This document shows, piece by piece, positions 1-8,619 of a stretch of DNA of 64,000 nucleotides; within the stretch, counting starts at the first letter, position 1; every line of letters begins with the position of its first letter. The notes under the pieces were generated by a model. The model was not told the origin of the DNA, ran no database searches, and saw only the letters and a program-made list of their open reading frames with translations. The translations under genes and the position numbers were made by a program. This DNA comes from Caenimonas sp. SL110. Its GTDB lineage: Bacteria > Pseudomonadota > Gammaproteobacteria > Burkholderiales > Burkholderiaceae_C. The stretch is from assembly GCF_001044395.1 (NCBI RefSeq), contig NZ_JANU01000068.1, positions 1 to 64,000 on the forward strand, written 5' to 3'.

Positions 1-31
1 CGAATCAAGCACTTGAGTGGTGTTTCTTAAG

Positions 32-103
32 AGTCCGCAATGACAGCCAATATCAAGTCCGCAATGACAGCCGATATCGAGTCCGGCATGACAGACCGGG
101 CGT
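32..103. repeat. Tandem 24-bp repeat made of REP half-units
   Basis: Two near-identical 24-bp units lie head to tail (32-55 and 56-79, each beginning AGTCCGCAATGACAGCC), followed by a degenerate third (80 to about 103) in which CCGCAATG becomes CCGGCATG. Each unit is one arm plus the TGACAGCC tail of the palindromic repeat found complete at 15829-15849 and 34253-34273, so this looks like a decayed tandem array of half-elements. It fills the gap after the 3' end of the leftward aldo/keto reductase gene. No gene is seen in 1-123. Confidence 0.75.
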
Positions 104-123
104 CCATCAACAGCCATCACAGC

Positions 124-1185
124 TCAATTCGCCGGATCGCGATGCTTCCACCTGATCGCGTCGATCGCGGCCAGCACCTCCGGCGACAGCGTCGTTCCCA
201 AGGCGGCGACATCTTCATCGAGCTGCGCAATGCTCGTCACGCCGATGATCGTGCTGGCGACCTGCCACTTGGTGTAGCAGAACGCAAGCGCCATCTGCGC
301 GGGCGTCATGCCGTTGGCGCGGGCCAGCGCGTTGTATTCACGCGCCGCAATCAGCGCGCCTTCACGGCCCCAGCGGCCCTTGCGAACGCTCTCGAACTTC
401 GCGATCCGCGCATCCGATGGAGCCGTATCGCCGGTCAGGCCCGATTCATCGTACTTGCCCGTGAGCAATCCAAACCCAAGCGGTGAATAAGCCAGCAGCG
501 AAACATTCAGACGATGCAGGGATTCGTCCAGGGCGTTTTCAAGCGCGCGGCTGATCAGGCAATACACGTTCTGCACCGTCGCGGGTCGCGGCAGGTTGTG
601 CAGCTCGGCCAGTCGCACGAATTCATGCACACCGTACGGTGTCTCATTCGACAGGCCCATGTAGCGAACCTTGCCCGCCTTCACCAGCTTGCCGAATGCC
701 TCCAGCTGCTCGTGGATGGAGGTGACCGTGCGCTCCTTGGTCGGGTCGTAGTAGTTCGCGCCGAACACAGGCACATTGCGCTCGGGCCAGTGGATCTGGT
801 AGAGGTCGATCACGTCGGTCTTGAGCCGCCGCAGTGAGTTGTCGCATGAGGCCACGATGTCCGCCGCCGTCATGCCTTCGCCCGCGCGAACCCACGGCAT
901 GCCGCGAGACGGCCCCGCAACCTTGGTGGCAAGAACGACCTTCTGGCGCACGCCGCGATTCTTTTCGAACCAGTTGCCGATGATGGTTTCAGTCGCGCCG
1001 TAGGTTTCTGCGCGCGATGGCACGGCGTACATCTCTGCCGTGTCGATGAAGTTGATGCCGTGTTGCTGCGAACGGTCGAGGATGGCGTGCGCTCCCGCCT
1101 CGTCCACCTGCTCGCCAAAGGTCATGGTGCCCAGGCAGATCGGCGTGACTTGAAGGCTGCTGGAGCCAAGCTGAATTTTTTGCAT
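124..1185 (-). CDS. Aldo/keto reductase, Tas-like
   Basis: A 353-residue cytoplasmic oxidoreductase of the aldo/keto reductase superfamily, expected to reduce aldehydes or ketones with NADPH in a TIM-barrel fold. The four catalytic residues are visible: Asp48 and Tyr53 in DTAEMY, Lys88 in ATKVAG and His132 in QIHWPE. Length, the opening MQKIQLGSSSLQVTPICLGT and the motif TMTFGEQ fit the E. coli Tas group. ATG at 1185 is the first start and the barrel begins at once. It lies downstream of, and in the same direction as, the acyl-CoA synthetase gene, 37 bp away, so the two may be cotranscribed. The physiological substrate cannot be read from the sequence. Confidence 0.9.
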   Translation of the reverse strand: MQKIQLGSSSLQVTPICLGTMTFGEQVDEAGAHAILDRSQQHGINFIDTAEMYAVPSRAETYGATETIIGNWFEKNRGVRQKVVLATKVAGPSRGMPWVRAGEGMTAADIVASCDNSLRRLKTDVIDLYQIHWPERNVPVFGANYYDPTKERTVTSIHEQLEAFGKLVKAGKVRYMGLSNETPYGVHEFVRLAELHNLPRPATVQNVYCLISRALENALDESLHRLNVSLLAYSPLGFGLLTGKYDESGLTGDTAPSDARIAKFESVRKGRWGREGALIAAREYNALARANGMTPAQMALAFCYTKWQVASTIIGVTSIAQLDEDVAALGTTLSPEVLAAIDAIRWKHRDPAN

Positions 1186-1222
1186 GCGAAAGGATAGACG
1201 AATCGCGCCGCGCCTGCTGCGT

Positions 1223-2983
1223 TCAGGACTTCGACCCTGCCCTGGCCTCCTCCTGCAACCGCAACACGCGCCGCTGCACCTTGCCTGTGGTGGTCATGGG
1301 CAACGCGTCGATGAATTCGATTTCCTTCGGATATTCATAGGGCGCAAGTTTGCCCTTCACGTGCGCCTGCAACTGCGCGATCAGCTGCATGTCATAGACC
1401 GCGCTGCCCTCAACGCTTTCGCCTTGCTGCCGCAGCCGCGCCGCAGCGTAGTCGGGTGCAAGCACCACGAACGCCTTCACCACCGCGCCGCGTTCGCTGT
1501 CGGGCTTGGGTACCACGGCAGCATTGACCACAGCCGGATGCTTGACCAGGCAGTTCTCGATTTCGCTCGGGCCGATGCGGTAGCCCGCCGCCTTGAACAC
1601 ATCGTCGGCGCGGCCCTGATACCAGAGGTAGCCGTCCTTGTCGCGCGTGGCGAGATCACCGGTGCGGCACCAGTCGCCGGTGAACTTGTTCGCCGTGGCG
1701 TTGTCGTTCTTCCAGTAACCCAGAAAGAAGATCGGATCGGGATCACCATGCACATCGAAGCGGTTCAGCGCGACATCGCCGGGCACGCCCACTTCACATT
1801 CATTGCCTTGGTCGTCGATCACCGCCACGCGATGACCGGGATAGGGCTTGCCCATGCTGCCCGGTCGCGCCGGCCATCCGATGCCTTGCGCCGTTCGCCC
1901 ATTCATCGCGCAGTTGCCCACGATGTAGTTGACCTCGGTCTGCCCGAACATTTCGTTGACGGTGATGCCCAGGTGGTCCTTGCAGTAAGCGAACACGGCG
2001 TCGCCGACGGCTTCACCCGCGCTCATCATGGCTTCGAGCTTCAATGAAAAGTGAAGCTCGGGCTCGGGATAGGCCTTCATCATTGCCTTGAGCGCCGTCG
2101 GGAAGAGAAAGGTGTGCGTGACGCCATGCTCCTGCATCAGCGTGAACGCGAGTTCCGGCGAGAAGCGGCCGTTGTACGCGACGATGGGACGGCCGAAGTA
2201 AAGCGTGGGAAGCAATGCGTCCATCAGTCCGCCGGTCCATGCCCAGTCGGCAGGCGACCAGAAGATGGCATCGCTGTCTTTCTTTCCCGCAAAGCCAAAC
2301 CAGTTCTGGCTGCACACAAACCCGGGCAGGTTTCCGATCAATGCACGGTGCGGGATCAATGCGCCCTTGGGCGGCCCGGTCGTGCCGCTGGTGTAGATCA
2401 GCACGGCGCCCTCATCGGCCTTGGTCGCAACGCAGGTGAAGGTCCGGCCCTGTTGATCCATGGCTGCTTCATAGGCAAGGTCTGCCTGCGCGCCTGCACT
2501 GCCCACGCCGACGACCGTGCGAAGCGCAGGACACTTGCTGCGCACTTCATTCATGTTCGCAATCGAACTTTCGTCGCAGATCGCCACCACGGCTTCACTG
2601 TCCTGCAGACGGTATTCGAGCGCCTCCGGCCCGAACAGGATGGACAGCGGCATGGCCACCGCGCCCATCTGGAAGATCGCCATGTAGGCGATCGCGGTTT
2701 CAAAGCGCTGCGGCATCACGACCGCCACCCGGTCCCCGCGCTGGACTCCTAGCGACACCAGAAGATTGGAAAGCGCGTTGGCGCGGATGTGCAGTTCCTT
2801 GTACGAGAGAAACTCGGCGCCCGCCTCCACGCCATGCGCACGAATGGCCGTGCGTTCGATGGCATCGGGCATGGCCGCCCAACGCACGCAGCACTCGTTG
2901 GCGATGTTGAAGTGCGCAGGCACTTGCCAGCCAAAGCTGGCGTGCATGCCGGCATAGTTGTCCGTGCGGGGTCTGGTTGCCAT
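1223..2983 (-). CDS. AMP-dependent acyl-CoA synthetase
   Basis: A 586-residue member of the ANL adenylate-forming family that activates a carboxylic acid to acyl-AMP and then acyl-CoA. The P-loop YTSGTTGPPKG is at about residues 197-207, FGQTEVNY near 345, the hinge region RTGDLATRD followed by YQGRADD and AGYRIGPSEIE near 435-475, and the catalytic-lysine motif TTGKVQRR close to the C-terminus. The acetyl-CoA synthetase-like arrangement (ADWAWTGGLMD, PYEYPKEIEF) suggests a short- or medium-chain acid, but chain length is inference. Its start at 2983 is only 53 bp from the divergent alpha/beta hydrolase start, so the promoters must lie back to back. Confidence 0.9.
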   Translation of the reverse strand: MATRPRTDNYAGMHASFGWQVPAHFNIANECCVRWAAMPDAIERTAIRAHGVEAGAEFLSYKELHIRANALSNLLVSLGVQRGDRVAVVMPQRFETAIAYMAIFQMGAVAMPLSILFGPEALEYRLQDSEAVVAICDESSIANMNEVRSKCPALRTVVGVGSAGAQADLAYEAAMDQQGRTFTCVATKADEGAVLIYTSGTTGPPKGALIPHRALIGNLPGFVCSQNWFGFAGKKDSDAIFWSPADWAWTGGLMDALLPTLYFGRPIVAYNGRFSPELAFTLMQEHGVTHTFLFPTALKAMMKAYPEPELHFSLKLEAMMSAGEAVGDAVFAYCKDHLGITVNEMFGQTEVNYIVGNCAMNGRTAQGIGWPARPGSMGKPYPGHRVAVIDDQGNECEVGVPGDVALNRFDVHGDPDPIFFLGYWKNDNATANKFTGDWCRTGDLATRDKDGYLWYQGRADDVFKAAGYRIGPSEIENCLVKHPAVVNAAVVPKPDSERGAVVKAFVVLAPDYAAARLRQQGESVEGSAVYDMQLIAQLQAHVKGKLAPYEYPKEIEFIDALPMTTTGKVQRRVLRLQEEARAGSKS

Positions 2984-3036
2984 GTCGGTCTCCCATGTGA
3001 TCGAGCGAATGTAACGGGGTCTTTATCATCGGCGGC

Positions 3037-3942
3037 ATGTACCAGGAAAAGAAGCAAGCCCGCAGCGAATTCACGCCGATCCGCAACCTCAACTACCACG
3101 TGCTCACATGGGGCGAGCCGGCCCCCGGCAAGGTGCCGCTGGTCATGGTGCATGGCTGGATGGATGTCGCGGCGTCGTGGCAATTTGTCGTCGATGCTTT
3201 CAAGGCCGACCACTGGGTCATCGCGCCCGACTGGCGCGGCTATGGCCTGACCACAGGCAGCCCGGTAGATAACTACTGGATTCCCGACTACCTCGCCGAC
3301 CTCGACTTCCTGCTGGACCACTACAGCCCCGACGCGCCCGTCAACCTGGTCGGCCACAGCCTGGGCGGCAACGTCGCCATGCTCTACGCGGGCACGCGTC
3401 CCGACCGAATCCGGAGGCTGGTCAACCTCGAAGGCTTCGGCATGGCGGCCACGCGCCCGTCGATGGCGCCCAAGCGCCTCGCGAAATGGATGGACGAACT
3501 CAAGTCCTTTCATCGCGGCGAGATGGCGCTCAAGCCTTATGCATCGGCCGCAGGCGTTGCCGCGCGCCTGATGAAAACCAACGAGCGTCTTTCGCAAGAC
3601 AAGGCCGACTGGCTCGCGCAGCACTGGGCCGCGCAGGCAGACGACGGCCAGTGGCGCATCCTGGGCGACGCAGCGCACAAGATCACCAACGCCAACCTCT
3701 ACCAGGTGCCCGAAGTGCTGGAGACCTTCAAGTCCATCACGGCGCCCACGCTCGCTGTCGAGACCCGTCACGACAGCCTGTCGCAGTGGTGGCAAGGCAA
3801 ATACACTCTGGCCGAGTACCACGAACGTTTGAAGTCGGTTGCGGATGTGCGCATTGCCGTCGTGGATGAGGCCGGGCACATGCTGCACCACGACCAGCCC
3901 GAAGTTGTGGCGGGACTCATTGAAGAGTTCATCGCTCTGTAG
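3037..3942 (+). CDS. Alpha/beta hydrolase
   Basis: A 301-residue soluble alpha/beta-fold hydrolase without a signal peptide. Visible elements are the oxyanion-hole motif VHGWMD (about 38-43), the nucleophile elbow GHSLGGN with Ser108, a likely acid in ETRHDS (Asp near 246) and the catalytic His281 in DEAGHMLHH. Members of this group are mostly esterases or lipases; the substrate is not predictable here. It is divergent from an acyl-CoA synthetase, so a role in releasing or handling an acyl ester is plausible but only inferred. The ATG at 3037 fits the usual N-terminal length. Confidence 0.85.
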   Translation: MYQEKKQARSEFTPIRNLNYHVLTWGEPAPGKVPLVMVHGWMDVAASWQFVVDAFKADHWVIAPDWRGYGLTTGSPVDNYWIPDYLADLDFLLDHYSPDAPVNLVGHSLGGNVAMLYAGTRPDRIRRLVNLEGFGMAATRPSMAPKRLAKWMDELKSFHRGEMALKPYASAAGVAARLMKTNERLSQDKADWLAQHWAAQADDGQWRILGDAAHKITNANLYQVPEVLETFKSITAPTLAVETRHDSLSQWWQGKYTLAEYHERLKSVADVRIAVVDEAGHMLHHDQPEVVAGLIEEFIAL

Positions 3943-4014
3943 GAGGCGTCCGACATTGCGAAAAATTCCCGATGGGCAGCCCAGCAGGACTGTAAGAACG
4001 TAACAGCGCTTGAA

Positions 4015-4030
4015 GTAGGACGCGTCCTAC
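4015..4030. promoter_or_regulatory. Perfect 16-bp palindrome, operator-like
   Basis: GTAGGACGCGTCCTAC reads the same on both strands and lies 40 bp upstream of the ATG at 4071. A related sequence differing at two positions (GTAGGAGGCGTCCGAC) overlaps the end of the preceding gene near 3939-3954, and the same half-sites with 6-bp spacing recur at 56112-56127. The length and symmetry suit a dimeric regulator. The regulator is unknown. Confidence 0.4.
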
Positions 4031-4070
4031 CGCACACTCCTGCCACCCAAACGGTGTTCGGAGTAATCGG

Positions 4071-4991
4071 ATGCGCGGAAAGTTTTTCGGTCTGCTGGTC
4101 GCTTGCCTGCTGCCTCTCGGCGCTGTTGCCGATGAGTTCGACTCGGGGCTGGCGACCCTGTGGGAAGTGCTGTGGCACCAGAGCGGCACACCCACACGCA
4201 TCGTGCGCTGGGAAGGCGACATCCGCGTGCGGCTGCACGGCGTCAACCTCGCCCAGCACCGCGAACACACACTGAAAGCCCTGCGCACCGTCACCGCAGA
4301 GGCAGGCATCAACCTCATCGACGTGAGCGCCCTGCCCGCTGCAGAGCAGCACGCCAACCTCAACGTCGAGATCATCCCGGACAACCAGCTCGAAGACGTG
4401 CAGCCCTGCGTGACCGTGCTCGACTTCAAGGCCGAAACAAAAATCGAAAGCGCCACGGTCCAGATGCGCAGCAAGGACGCCTGGCGCTGCGCGTATCACG
4501 AAGCCATGCATGTCATGGGCGTTCGCGGCCACCCGGCCGGCCAGACCGTGCTGAGCTATTTCCCCTGGAAGGTGGACGGCCTGCTGCCGCTGGACAAGGT
4601 CATGCTGCGCGCCTGGTATTCCCCGCGCATGGTGGGCGGCATGACGCCTTTCGAAGCCCTGCCGGTGCTGGCGGACCAGCTCGTGGCGATCTCGCCCAAC
4701 AAGACCACCGCGGCCCACGCTCGCGACAGGTTCTTCATTGCCACGGTGCAGCAGATGCACGCCTACGCCAACGGCCAGGGCGACATCCCTGCCGTGGTCA
4801 AGCGCTCGGGCAAGGCCACGCCCGACGGCATTCGCTACGGCCGCGGCGAGATGAGTTACTTCCTGGGCATTGCATACCTCGAAGGTAATACCGTGACGCG
4901 CGATGCCACGCAAGCCGTGCAGTGGCTCGAACGCGCAGCGACCATGGGCAACCGGGGTGCGCAGGCGCGGCTCGGCGCGTTCAAGCAGTAA
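4071..4991 (+). CDS. Secreted HExxH protein with C-terminal Sel1 repeat, DUF2927-like
   Basis: A 306-residue protein with an apparent signal peptide (MRGKFFGLLVACLLPLGAVA, cleavage near residue 20). The sequence YHEAMHVMGVRGHP holds a zinc-protease signature, His143-Glu144-x-x-His147 followed by Gly150 and His154, close to but one residue longer than the metzincin motif HExxHxxGxxH. The spacing resembles the DUF2927 family, where a third ligand follows the glycine. Residues 260-303 read as one Sel1/TPR-like repeat (YFLGIAYLEG, AVQWLERAATMGNRGAQARLG). A periplasmic metallopeptidase or peptidase-like protein is inferred; no substrate can be named. It stands alone between an alpha/beta hydrolase and a kinase operon, behind a palindromic operator-like site. 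Confidence 0.6.
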   Translation: MRGKFFGLLVACLLPLGAVADEFDSGLATLWEVLWHQSGTPTRIVRWEGDIRVRLHGVNLAQHREHTLKALRTVTAEAGINLIDVSALPAAEQHANLNVEIIPDNQLEDVQPCVTVLDFKAETKIESATVQMRSKDAWRCAYHEAMHVMGVRGHPAGQTVLSYFPWKVDGLLPLDKVMLRAWYSPRMVGGMTPFEALPVLADQLVAISPNKTTAAHARDRFFIATVQQMHAYANGQGDIPAVVKRSGKATPDGIRYGRGEMSYFLGIAYLEGNTVTRDATQAVQWLERAATMGNRGAQARLGAFKQ

Positions 4992-5111
4992 GCGGCGCGC
5001 CGCACGAGGCGGCCACCGCCCGGTGGCTGCAACTCATCCATGGGCTGGGACGCCCCAAAACATCCGCTGGTTGGGGCACACTCGCCGATTGCCTGTCGAG
5101 CTGTACCGTCC

Positions 5112-8100
5112 ATGCCCAACTCTGTCGCGCCGCCCGCCCACGATTCCAGCGAATTCAAACGCATCCTGTCGCGCAATGTCGCGCTCCCCCTGGGGGTCGG
5201 CATTTTTGGCGCGGTTCTCTTTGTCGCGCTGATCGTCTACCTTCTGTCCACCATCGCCAAGGTGGAGCACACCGATGCCGTGCTTCGCAAGGTGAGCGTG
5301 CTGCTGCGCCTGTCGATCGACCAGGAAACCGGAATGCGCGGCTTCGTGCTGACCGGCGACGAGCAGTTTCTGGACCCCTTCGCGCAAGCCGGTCCGCGCT
5401 TCAAATCCGAAAGCGACAGCCTCAAGCAACTCATCTCGGACAGCCCGGTTCAACTCGAGCGACTGAAGAAAATCGATTCATTGCAAGCCCAGTGGGATGG
5501 TTTTGCACAAGAGATGATCGCGATGCGTCGTGCCAACCTGGACGCAACCGACGCCATCAAGTCGCGCAGGGGCAAGCGCATCACCGACGAAATGCGCAAC
5601 GAGTTCGAACTGTTCGAACGCATCGAGCAACGATTGCGGGCCGAGCGCAATGACACGGCGACGCGCAACGCGATCATCGTCGTGGTGTTGTACATGCTGT
5701 TCACGCTGTCGCTCAGCGCCTTGCTGGCGTACTTCGGCCGGCGCGAGTTGCTGGGGCTTTCCACCACCTTCAGTGACGCGCTCGAAGCCCAGGCCGCGCA
5801 GGCCGATGGGCTGCGTTCGCAGGCGTGGCTGCGAGACGGCCAACGCCAACTCGTCGAGAGCCTGGCGGGCAAGCAGCAACTCGGCGTGCTCGGGCACAAC
5901 GCGCTGGACTTTCTTTCCCGCTACATGGGTTGCGTGGTCGGCGCCCTGTATGTGCGCAACGCGCAGGGCAAGCTCGACCGTGTGGCTGGCTGGGGCTTTG
6001 ACAGCGCTAGCACCGAGGCCGGCCGCAGCTTCGACCAGGACGACAGCATCGTGGCGGAGGCGGCCGCGAGCAACCGGCAGATCCGGCTGGACAACGTGAC
6101 CGACAGTTTCCTGCGCATCACCTCGGGGCTCGGCCAGGGCAGCCCGCGCAGCATCATCGTCTCGCCGGTTGAAAACGATGGCGAAGTCAATGGTGTCGTG
6201 GAACTGGGTTTCCTGCGGCCCTTGCACGATCGCGATGTGGAGCTGCTGCAGCTTGCGCGCTCCAGCCTCGGGGCAGCGGTGGAAGCTGCACGCTACCGTC
6301 AGCGCCTGCAGGACACGCTCGAAGAAACCCAGCAGCTCAACGAAGAGCTGCAGGTCCAGCAGGAAGAACTGCGCACCACCAACGAAGAGCTCGAAGAGCA
6401 GTCGCGCGCCCTCAAGGAGTCGCAAGCGCATCTGGAAACCCAGCAGGCCGAACTCGAGCAGATCAACCTGCAGCTGTCCGAGCAGCGCGACGCGCTCGAC
6501 CAGAAAAATGACGCCCTCAAAGAAGTGCAGGTCGAAGTCGAAAAGCGCGCGCTGGAACTCGAACGTGCGAGCCGCTACAAATCCGAGTTCCTGGCGAACA
6601 TGTCGCACGAACTGCGCACGCCGCTCAACAGCTCGCTCATCCTGGCACGCCTCTTGGGCGACAACAGCAAGGGCAACCTGGACGAAGAGCAGGTCAAGTT
6701 CGCCGAGTCGATCTATTCGGCAGGCAACGATTTGCTCAACCTCATCAACGACATCCTGGACATCGCCAAGGTCGAGGCCGGCAAGCTCGAAGTGCGGCCG
6801 GAGGTCACCGGTATCGCCGGCATGGCCGAAGCGCTCAAGCGCACCTTCGAGCCGCTGGCAGCCGACAAGCACCTGGCCTTCGAGCTGAATCTGGCCGACG
6901 ACTTGCCAGCGACGCTCTACACCGACCGGCAGCGGGTCGAGCAGATCCTGAAGAACCTGCTGTCCAACGCAGTGAAGTTCACCGACAAGGGCAAGGTGTC
7001 CGTGAATGTCGAGCGTCAAGGCGCAAGCGCAGTGGCCTTTCGCGTCAGCGACTCGGGCATCGGTATCGACCCCAGCCAGCATGCGCTGATTTTCGAAGCG
7101 TTCCGGCAGGCCGACGGCACCACCAGCCGGCGCTTTGGCGGCACCGGACTGGGCCTGTCGATCTCGCGCGACCTCGCGCATCTGCTGGGCGGCGCAATCT
7201 CTGTCGAGAGCCGTCCCGGCCAGGGCAGCACCTTCACCCTCTCGCTGCCCATCGAGTATTCGGGCGCACAGGAACAGCCCGCATCGGCGCCTGCGCCAAC
7301 CGAAGCGCCGATGTATCGCGCGCCGCAGCCCACACCGGCGGCAACCAAGGCGCCGCGCGCCGCGCCCATGGACGACGACCGCAACGTGCAACTGCTGCCC
7401 CAGCAACGCCGTGTGCTGGTGGTTGAAGACGAGCCGCAGTTCGCACAGATCCTGCGCGACCTTGCACGCGAGCTGGGCTACAACTGCGTCATCGCGCAGC
7501 AGGCCGACGAAGCGCTCGAACTGGCAGAGAGTTTCAAGCCCGATGCCATGCTGCTGGACATGCGCCTGCCCGATACCTCGGGCCTGTCAGTGCTGCAGCG
7601 CATCAAGGAGAACCCGTCCACGCGCCACATTCCGGTTCATGTGATCTCCGGCGAGGACGTATCGGAAACGGCATTGCAGATGGGCGCCATCGGCTATGCG
7701 CGCAAGCCCACCTCGCGCGACGAACTGCGACAGGTCTTCGGGCGGCTCGAAGCCAAGCTCTCGCAAAAGGTGCAGCGTGTGCTCGTGGTCGAAGACGACA
7801 AGTTGCAGCGCGAAAGCATTGCCCTGCTGATCGGCGACGACGACATCGAGATCGTCACGGCCGAGACCGGTGCCCAGGCGCTGGAGAAGCTGCACACCGA
7901 CATCTTCGACTGCATGATCATCGACCTGAAGCTGCCCGACATGCCGGGCAACGAGGTGCTCAAGCGCATGGCGAGCGAAGAGATCCGCTCGTTCCCGCCG
8001 GTGATCGTCTACACCGGCCGCAACCTCACGCGCGAGGAAGAAGCCGAGCTACAGCGCTACTCGCGCTCCATCATCATCAAGGGCGCGCGTTCACCTGAAC

Positions 8101-8588
8101 GCCTGCTCGACGAGGTGACGCTGTTTCTGCACAAGGTCGAATCGGACCTGTCGTCCGAACGCCAGAAGATGCTGCGCCTGGTGCGCAACCGCGACAAGGT
8201 CTTCGAGGGTCGGCGCATCCTGCTGGTCGATGACGACGTGCGCAACATCTTTGCGCTCACCAGCGCGCTGGAGCACAAGGGTGCGACGGTGGAGATCGCG
8301 CGCCACGGCCAGGAGTCGCTCGACAAGCTCGCCGCCAACGACAACATCGACCTGGTGCTGATGGACATCATGATGCCCGGCATGGACGGCTACACCGCCA
8401 TGCGCGAAATTCGCAAGAACGTGAAGTGGCGCAACCTGCCGATCATTGCAGTCACTGCCAAGGCGATGCGCGACGACCAGGAACGCTGCCTGGCCGCAGG
8501 TGCCAACGACTATCTCGCCAAGCCGATCGAGCTGGAGCGCCTCTTCTCGCTGATCCGCGTGTGGATGCCCAAGCTGGAGCGCATCTAG
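5112..8588 (+). CDS. CHASE3-GAF hybrid histidine kinase with three receiver domains
   Basis: A 1158-residue membrane sensor. Order: TM1 (about 22-45), CHASE3 sensor domain (45-185), TM2 (186-208), GAF domain (about 250-395), a long Glu/Gln-rich coiled coil (397-490), HisKA with phospho-acceptor His499 in SHELRTPLN, HATPase with NLLSNAVKF and GTGLGLSI, then three receivers. The receivers keep their aspartates (Asp816 in LDMRLPD, Asp938 in IDLKLPD, Asp1085 in MDIMMPG) and C-terminal lysines. ATG 5112 is preferred over an in-frame start 72 bp upstream because it opens just before TM1. An inverted repeat (5052-5058 with 5071-5077) lies upstream. It heads an operon with cheR, cheB and a receiver-kinase, spaced 31, -4 and -4 bp. 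Input signal unknown. Confidence 0.9.
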   Translation: MPNSVAPPAHDSSEFKRILSRNVALPLGVGIFGAVLFVALIVYLLSTIAKVEHTDAVLRKVSVLLRLSIDQETGMRGFVLTGDEQFLDPFAQAGPRFKSESDSLKQLISDSPVQLERLKKIDSLQAQWDGFAQEMIAMRRANLDATDAIKSRRGKRITDEMRNEFELFERIEQRLRAERNDTATRNAIIVVVLYMLFTLSLSALLAYFGRRELLGLSTTFSDALEAQAAQADGLRSQAWLRDGQRQLVESLAGKQQLGVLGHNALDFLSRYMGCVVGALYVRNAQGKLDRVAGWGFDSASTEAGRSFDQDDSIVAEAAASNRQIRLDNVTDSFLRITSGLGQGSPRSIIVSPVENDGEVNGVVELGFLRPLHDRDVELLQLARSSLGAAVEAARYRQRLQDTLEETQQLNEELQVQQEELRTTNEELEEQSRALKESQAHLETQQAELEQINLQLSEQRDALDQKNDALKEVQVEVEKRALELERASRYKSEFLANMSHELRTPLNSSLILARLLGDNSKGNLDEEQVKFAESIYSAGNDLLNLINDILDIAKVEAGKLEVRPEVTGIAGMAEALKRTFEPLAADKHLAFELNLADDLPATLYTDRQRVEQILKNLLSNAVKFTDKGKVSVNVERQGASAVAFRVSDSGIGIDPSQHALIFEAFRQADGTTSRRFGGTGLGLSISRDLAHLLGGAISVESRPGQGSTFTLSLPIEYSGAQEQPASAPAPTEAPMYRAPQPTPAATKAPRAAPMDDDRNVQLLPQQRRVLVVEDEPQFAQILRDLARELGYNCVIAQQADEALELAESFKPDAMLLDMRLPDTSGLSVLQRIKENPSTRHIPVHVISGEDVSETALQMGAIGYARKPTSRDELRQVFGRLEAKLSQKVQRVLVVEDDKLQRESIALLIGDDDIEIVTAETGAQALEKLHTDIFDCMIIDLKLPDMPGNEVLKRMASEEIRSFPPVIVYTGRNLTREEEAELQRYSRSIIIKGARSPERLLDEVTLFLHKVESDLSSERQKMLRLVRNRDKVFEGRRILLVDDDVRNIFALTSALEHKGATVEIARHGQESLDKLAANDNIDLVLMDIMMPGMDGYTAMREIRKNVKWRNLPIIAVTAKAMRDDQERCLAAGANDYLAKPIELERLFSLIRVWMPKLERI

Positions 8589-8619
8589 CGCTCTCCCCGC
8601 ATTACCCGACAAGCAATCC

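Noticed and set aside
32-103. Possible CRISPR array (tandem 24-bp units)
   Set aside because: Units are adjacent without unique spacers and are halves of the dispersed REP-like palindrome; no cas gene is present.
1184-2047. A 287-codon plus-strand frame opposite the acyl-CoA synthetase
   Set aside because: Antisense to an intact adenylate-forming enzyme and without recognisable motifs.
5052-5077. Inverted repeat GCCCCAA/TTGGGGC upstream of the hybrid kinase as a terminator
   Set aside because: The loop is 12 nt and no T-tract follows on either strand; mentioned only in the kinase entry.
5478-7406. A 642-codon minus-strand frame opposite the hybrid kinase
   Set aside because: Shadow of the kinase coding sequence, with low-complexity translation.
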